Shown: piece by piece, positions 61,126 through 64,000 of the stretch | Layout of the letters: each line of letters opens with the position of its first letter | Numbering within the stretch: position 1 is the stretch's first letter | Assembly: GCF_040545475.1 (NCBI RefSeq) | Contig: NZ_JBEPMA010000002.1 | Span: 62,001-126,000 of the forward strand | Source: Peptoniphilus_A olsenii | GTDB taxonomy: Bacteria; Bacillota; Clostridia; Tissierellales; Peptoniphilaceae | Direction of reading: 5' to 3' | Length of the DNA stretch: 64,000 nucleotides | Program-made: the position numbers and the translations under genes | The notes under the pieces: generated by a model | What the model was told of the DNA's origin: nothing | Database searches by the model: none | Seen by the model: the letters and a program-made list of their open reading frames with translations, nothing else

Positions 61126-62166
61126 ATGAATTCAATTAAAAAAACTAAATTTTTTAAAATTACCTTAAGTGTAATTTTCATTTCCATATTTATTTTTGGA
61201 TTTATAGAAATAAATAATTTATTGTTGCGTAAATCAGTAACAAAACCTTGGGATATGGGCAACAAAATTGGTGGATTTTATAATGAAAGCGAAAAATATG
61301 ATATGATGTTTTTTGGTACAAGTCATTCATACTGTTCATTTATACCACTGTATTTATATAATGACTTGGGGCTCAAATCTTATGTGCTTGCATCACAAAA
61401 GCAACCGCTTAAAATATCATACAGATATATAAAAGATGCCGTTAAACACACTAAACCTAAAATTATTTTTGTAGATATACAAGCTGCCATATATAAATTA
61501 GACGAAGATTCAGCCACCGTCCATTCTTACTGTGATTATATGCCCATGAGCATGAATAAATTAAAAATGATAGCAAAAGATATTCCAACCGAACATAAAC
61601 TTGAAGCTTTGCTACCTATAATAAGCTATCACTCACGCTGGAGCGAACTAAAGTCAGAAGATTTTACTGTGAATTCTGATAAATACGAAGACGATTTAAA
61701 AGGATATGTAATGCTCAAAGGACAGAGTAAAAGCTTTCTAAATGGTGATGATGAGCAACAAAAAGATTTAGAAAAAATTAAACGAGCTCGTGAAAAATCT
61801 TACCTAAATTCTAATTTGAAAACCATAAGTAAAATTATCGATTTGGCAGCTAAAAATGATATAAAAGTAATATTCGTAAAAACACCAGTTTTTTATTACG
61901 ATGATTATAAGGATAATATAGATATAATTTCTAAATATATAGAAAAAAAGAATATAAATTTTATAGATTTTAATTTATATTCAGAGGATATGAATTTAAC
62001 AAAAAACGACTTTTATGACCCATATCATTTAAATGTAGCGGGAGCCGAAAAATTTAATAAGTTTTTTATAAACTATATGTTTGATAAAGGAATATATAAA
62101 GATAATTCAAATTTGGATGAAGCTTGGAGGGAAAGGCTAGAAAAATATAATATTAATAAAGAGTAG
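61126..62166 (+). CDS. Membrane-anchored SGNH-like protein, partner of the MBOAT acyltransferase
   Basis: 346 residues with one N-terminal membrane helix (about 9-27) and an extracellular domain. FFGTSHSYCSF carries the serine of an SGNH-type block and DPYHLNVAGAEKF the C-terminal Asp-x-x-His pair. This is the plan of AlgJ/AlgX- or DltD-like proteins that complete acyl transfer outside the cell. AGGTGA supports the ATG at 61126. It follows the MBOAT gene after ten bases. Confidence 0.8.
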   Translation: MNSIKKTKFFKITLSVIFISIFIFGFIEINNLLLRKSVTKPWDMGNKIGGFYNESEKYDMMFFGTSHSYCSFIPLYLYNDLGLKSYVLASQKQPLKISYRYIKDAVKHTKPKIIFVDIQAAIYKLDEDSATVHSYCDYMPMSMNKLKMIAKDIPTEHKLEALLPIISYHSRWSELKSEDFTVNSDKYEDDLKGYVMLKGQSKSFLNGDDEQQKDLEKIKRAREKSYLNSNLKTISKIIDLAAKNDIKVIFVKTPVFYYDDYKDNIDIISKYIEKKNINFIDFNLYSEDMNLTKNDFYDPYHLNVAGAEKFNKFFINYMFDKGIYKDNSNLDEAWRERLEKYNINKE

Positions 62167-62185
62167 ATAATACATTAATTTTTCT

Positions 62186-62345
62186 ATTTCAAAGGAAGGA
62201 ATGTGGGCGTTCCGCTTTCGCTGCGAGACCCCCTTTCCTCTCTTTCGAGCTTCCAACCAAACCCCCCACGCCTTTTTAGACTAAGTTTTTACCTCTTTCG
62301 TTTTTCTTTTTGCTATACTTGTTCGTGGTTTGGGTGCTTGAATAG
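62186..62345 (-). repeat. Long composite repeat block (homologous to 42785-43005, inverted)
   Basis: Read on the minus strand it has AACCACGAACAAGTATAGC, AAAAAGAAAAACGAAAGAGG, AAAGGCGTGGGGGGTTTGG, GGTCTCGCAGCGAAAGCGG and CATTCCTTCCTTTG, in the same order as the plus-strand block at 42785-43005. Short frames here lack ribosome binding sites. No gene seen between 62167 and 62778. Confidence 0.75.
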
Positions 62346-62414
62346 TTTTTTATTTAAAATAAAAAGAAAAACTATCAAGAAATGAAATGTATATGCGGTT
62401 ACAAACTTTCAAAC

Positions 62415-62473
62415 CGTCATTCCGAGCGGAAAACCCGAAGGGTTTGTAGTCGAGGAATCTGCCTGTAGAGGAG
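62415..62473 (+). repeat. Structured repeat, type B, copy 2
   Basis: CGTCATTCCGAGCGG, AAACCCGAAGGGTTT hairpin, GTAGTCGAGGAATCTGCCTG. The ATTCC and GGAAT arms pair as in copy 1 (43066-43127). Confidence 0.8.
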
Positions 62474-62550
62474 TAGTTCTGTAAAAATTAATAGAAGTCT
62501 TTTTTTACTGTCTTTTCCATTACACTTCTTTTTTTACCTACTCAAAATCT

Positions 62551-62614
62551 CCCCGTCACATGCAGATCCTTCGACTTCAGAAATCTTAGCAGATTTCTTT
62601 CGCTCAGGATGACA
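62551..62614 (-). repeat. Structured repeat, type A, copy 2
   Basis: Minus strand: TGTCATCCTGAGCGAA, AGAAATCTGCTAAGATTTCT hairpin, GAAGTCGAAGGATCTGCATG. Nearly identical to 43157-43220. Confidence 0.8.
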
Positions 62615-62631
62615 TGGGAGGGAAAAAGTTC

Positions 62632-62686
62632 TCTCCACCACATGCAGACTCTTTATGTGTTCGCACGCTTTTTACTCGATATGACA
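62632..62686 (-). repeat. Structured repeat, type C, copy 2
   Basis: Minus strand: TGTCATATCGAGT, GCGTGCGAACAC, AGTCTGCATGTGGTGGAG. Related to 42691-42746, with one hairpin pair lost. Confidence 0.7.
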
Positions 62687-62778
62687 GTTGTAAAAGACCA
62701 CGACAACTTCCACATGTAAATTCATTCTATTCGTCCCAATGCTTCTCACTAAGGATTGTATAGATATTATTTATAAAA

Positions 62779-63315
62779 CTAAAATTTTATAAAACTTTTA
62801 TCCGTCAAGAGATAATCTACTTTTCTATCGTATTCTTCATTAAACACTTTATTTGTCCTTTGCTCTTCAAACCCTATGGCAAGTGAAATTGTGTCAATTT
62901 TCTCAAAAAATTTATCATAAAATCCCCCACCATAACCGAGCCTATACCCTCTGTCATCAAATGCAAGTCCTGGTGTAATTGTAAGGTCAATGTCTGTTAC
63001 AGGTTCTCCATCTTCTGGTTCTAAAATTCCCATTTTGTTAGGTTTTAATTCTGATAATCCGTCTATTTCTGTAGCAACCATTTCTTTTCCAATAACAAGT
63101 GGAACTAATAATTTTTTACCATCTTCTTTTATCATATCTATAATCTCATGAGTATTTACTTCTGTTTTATATGAAATAAATACAAAAACTGACTTAGCAT
63201 TTATATATATATCAAGCTCTCTTAGTTTTTCTTGTATTAGTTTGCTCTTTTCGTATCTATTTTCTATATTTGCTCTTTTAGCAAAAAATTCTTTTCTCAA
63301 ACTCTTTTTTTCCAT
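62779..63315 (-). CDS. 5-formyltetrahydrofolate cyclo-ligase
   Basis: Converts 5-formyl-THF to methenyl-THF with ATP, returning folate to the one-carbon pool. The 178-residue product has KKSLRKEFFAKRANI, VFVFISYKTEVNTHEII and the signature TPGLAFDDRGYRLGYGGGFYDKFF. GTGAGG lies before the ATG at 63315, next to the upstream stop. With folC and purN/purH it is part of the folate-purine link, though not in one operon. Confidence 0.94.
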   Translation of the reverse strand: MEKKSLRKEFFAKRANIENRYEKSKLIQEKLRELDIYINAKSVFVFISYKTEVNTHEIIDMIKEDGKKLLVPLVIGKEMVATEIDGLSELKPNKMGILEPEDGEPVTDIDLTITPGLAFDDRGYRLGYGGGFYDKFFEKIDTISLAIGFEEQRTNKVFNEEYDRKVDYLLTDKSFIKF

Positions 63316-63323
63316 TTTATACC

Positions 63324-64000
63324 TCACTTATTCTCACATATATCTTTATAAATACAATTTAAACAATCGCTCTCAGAGTCCATATTCCCTTGTTTTAAAC
63401 TTTCAACCAACGAAATAATAGCATTCTTTGAACTTTTAAAGATTTCTTTTAACTCCTCGTCGCTATAAAAATACCTAACCCTGGGTAATTTATCTCTCAA
63501 ATCTGAATTTTTCATAACTGTTTTTATTTCAGCATCTTGGATAGAACCATAAATTAGTTTAACAATATTTTTATTATCTTTAAGTCGAGATAATGCATAA
63601 ATTGGCATCTGGAAAGCTTTGTTTTCTAAGATTTTATTCTTTGAAATTATAGAACTTTTACTTCTCTTATAGTCCATTATAGCCTCTTCATCACCATTGC
63701 TGTCAATTCTGTCTATTCTGCCCACAATTTTTATTCCCTCAATATCCAAATCGATTCTTTTTTCAAAATATTTAGGAGTCAAAAAATCTTCTTTTTGGTT
63801 TTCTAAATCAATAATGATATAATCTTTGAGAAAATTAAAATCGTTCAAGACTTGTACCTGTTCCAAAAATTTCAAATCATCAAAAGTTTTATCTTTAAAA
63901 TTCTCCTGCAAGACCAATTTTTTCAACAATGCTTCATCTAAAATGCTTTTTTCTAATTTAAAATATCTTTTTAAAATGTTATGGAATCTATCCCCCATTT
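63324..64000 (-). CDS. C-terminal part of an AddB/RecB-like PD-(D/E)XK nuclease (cut by the window edge)
   Basis: 225 residues, running off the window with no stop. It has the nuclease helix GDRFHNILKRYF (the GxxxH motif), the aspartate in IVGRIDRIDSNGDEEA, the catalytic IMDYKRSKSS (D-x-K) and the QMPIYALSRL helix. The last residues hold CLNCIYKDIC; with an upstream cysteine outside the window these could form the Fe-S clasp known from AddB. It is probably the end of a large recombination/repair nuclease gene; the methionine at 63998 is unlikely to be the start. Confidence 0.75.
   Translation of the reverse strand, partial: MGDRFHNILKRYFKLEKSILDEALLKKLVLQENFKDKTFDDLKFLEQVQVLNDFNFLKDYIIIDLENQKEDFLTPKYFEKRIDLDIEGIKIVGRIDRIDSNGDEEAIMDYKRSKSSIISKNKILENKAFQMPIYALSRLKDNKNIVKLIYGSIQDAEIKTVMKNSDLRDKLPRVRYFYSDEELKEIFKSSKNAIISLVESLKQGNMDSESDCLNCIYKDICENK

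Noticed and set aside
62203..62385. 60-codon plus-strand frame near the second repeat cluster
   Set aside because: Low-complexity Phe/Ser/Leu product from repeat DNA, no ribosome binding site.
63324..63998. Complete 224-residue nuclease
   Set aside because: Begins inside the nuclease motif at the window edge, so it is the end of a larger gene.
1..64000. tRNA or rRNA genes
   Set aside because: No cloverleaf or rRNA-like stretch was found by eye on either strand; a tRNAscan search would settle this.

Overview
The window is low-GC, densely coded chromosomal DNA from a Gram-positive anaerobe. It has the Firmicutes ribosomal order (rpmG-secE-nusG-rplK-rplA-rplJ-rplL), strong GGAGG/GAGGTG ribosome binding sites with frequent TTG and GTG starts, TTGACA/TATAAT promoters, a T-box, a ykkC-family riboswitch, a FabK-type fatty acid operon and an SLH-anchored surface enzyme. 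The best fit is the Peptoniphilus/Anaerococcus/Finegoldia group (Tissierellia). This placement is inference from gene style; no 16S rRNA gene is present.

Layout. 1-3.5 kb: ribosomal/transcription cluster on the minus strand, with an L10 leader, two L1-type mRNA sites and two promoters. 3.5-6.9 kb: an RecB-type nuclease plus XPD/DinG-type helicase split by a frameshift at a run of seven A, then trmL and, divergently, lepB. 6.9-10 kb: a FAD protein and a membrane/secreted protein pair. 10.1-14.3 kb: metN-metI-metQ under a T-box, then brnQ; folC follows on the plus strand. 15.7-18 kb: an accessory island made of an IS1182-like relic, a small secreted protein with a membrane protein, and an IS256-like relic. 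18-20.3 kb: msrAB and a Y-family polymerase with LexA-like boxes. 21-24.5 kb: a zinc uptake operon (zinT, znuA, znuC, znuB). 24.6-28.4 kb: thiD, a HAD phosphatase and a C69 peptidase with SLH repeats. 28.5-30.3 kb: small exported proteins, one frameshifted, and a second IS256 relic.

30.5-40.7 kb is a complete type II fatty acid operon on the minus strand: acpP, accB, accC, accD, accA, fabH, fabK, a second FabK/NMO-like gene, fabD, fabG, fabF, fabZ and a terminal MarR-type regulator. A near-perfect inverted repeat over the acpP promoter is a plausible operator for that regulator. An AbiH-type phage-defence gene and a DUF1275 membrane protein follow. 43.3-49.1 kb is a purine operon (purC-E-M-N-H-D) behind a PRPP-type riboswitch. 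Then come ppx-ppk, an inositol monophosphatase-like gene, a large M16C protease, a divergent oleate hydratase-like protein, flavodoxin with a DUF3793 gene, an AraC regulator, an MBOAT/SGNH pair, and at the end a 5-formyltetrahydrofolate cyclo-ligase and the 3' end of an AddB/RecB-like nuclease gene.

Two gene-free stretches (42.55-43.32 and 62.17-62.78 kb) carry the same composite repeats in opposite orientation. The units share one architecture with different but base-paired stems, which is the strongest unexplained signal here. Other points worth following are the nuclease-helicase frameshift, the large inserted domain in the zinc-binding protein, the paired FabK-type genes and the IS-flanked secreted/membrane pair. 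All assignments are from reading the sequence; no database search was run.
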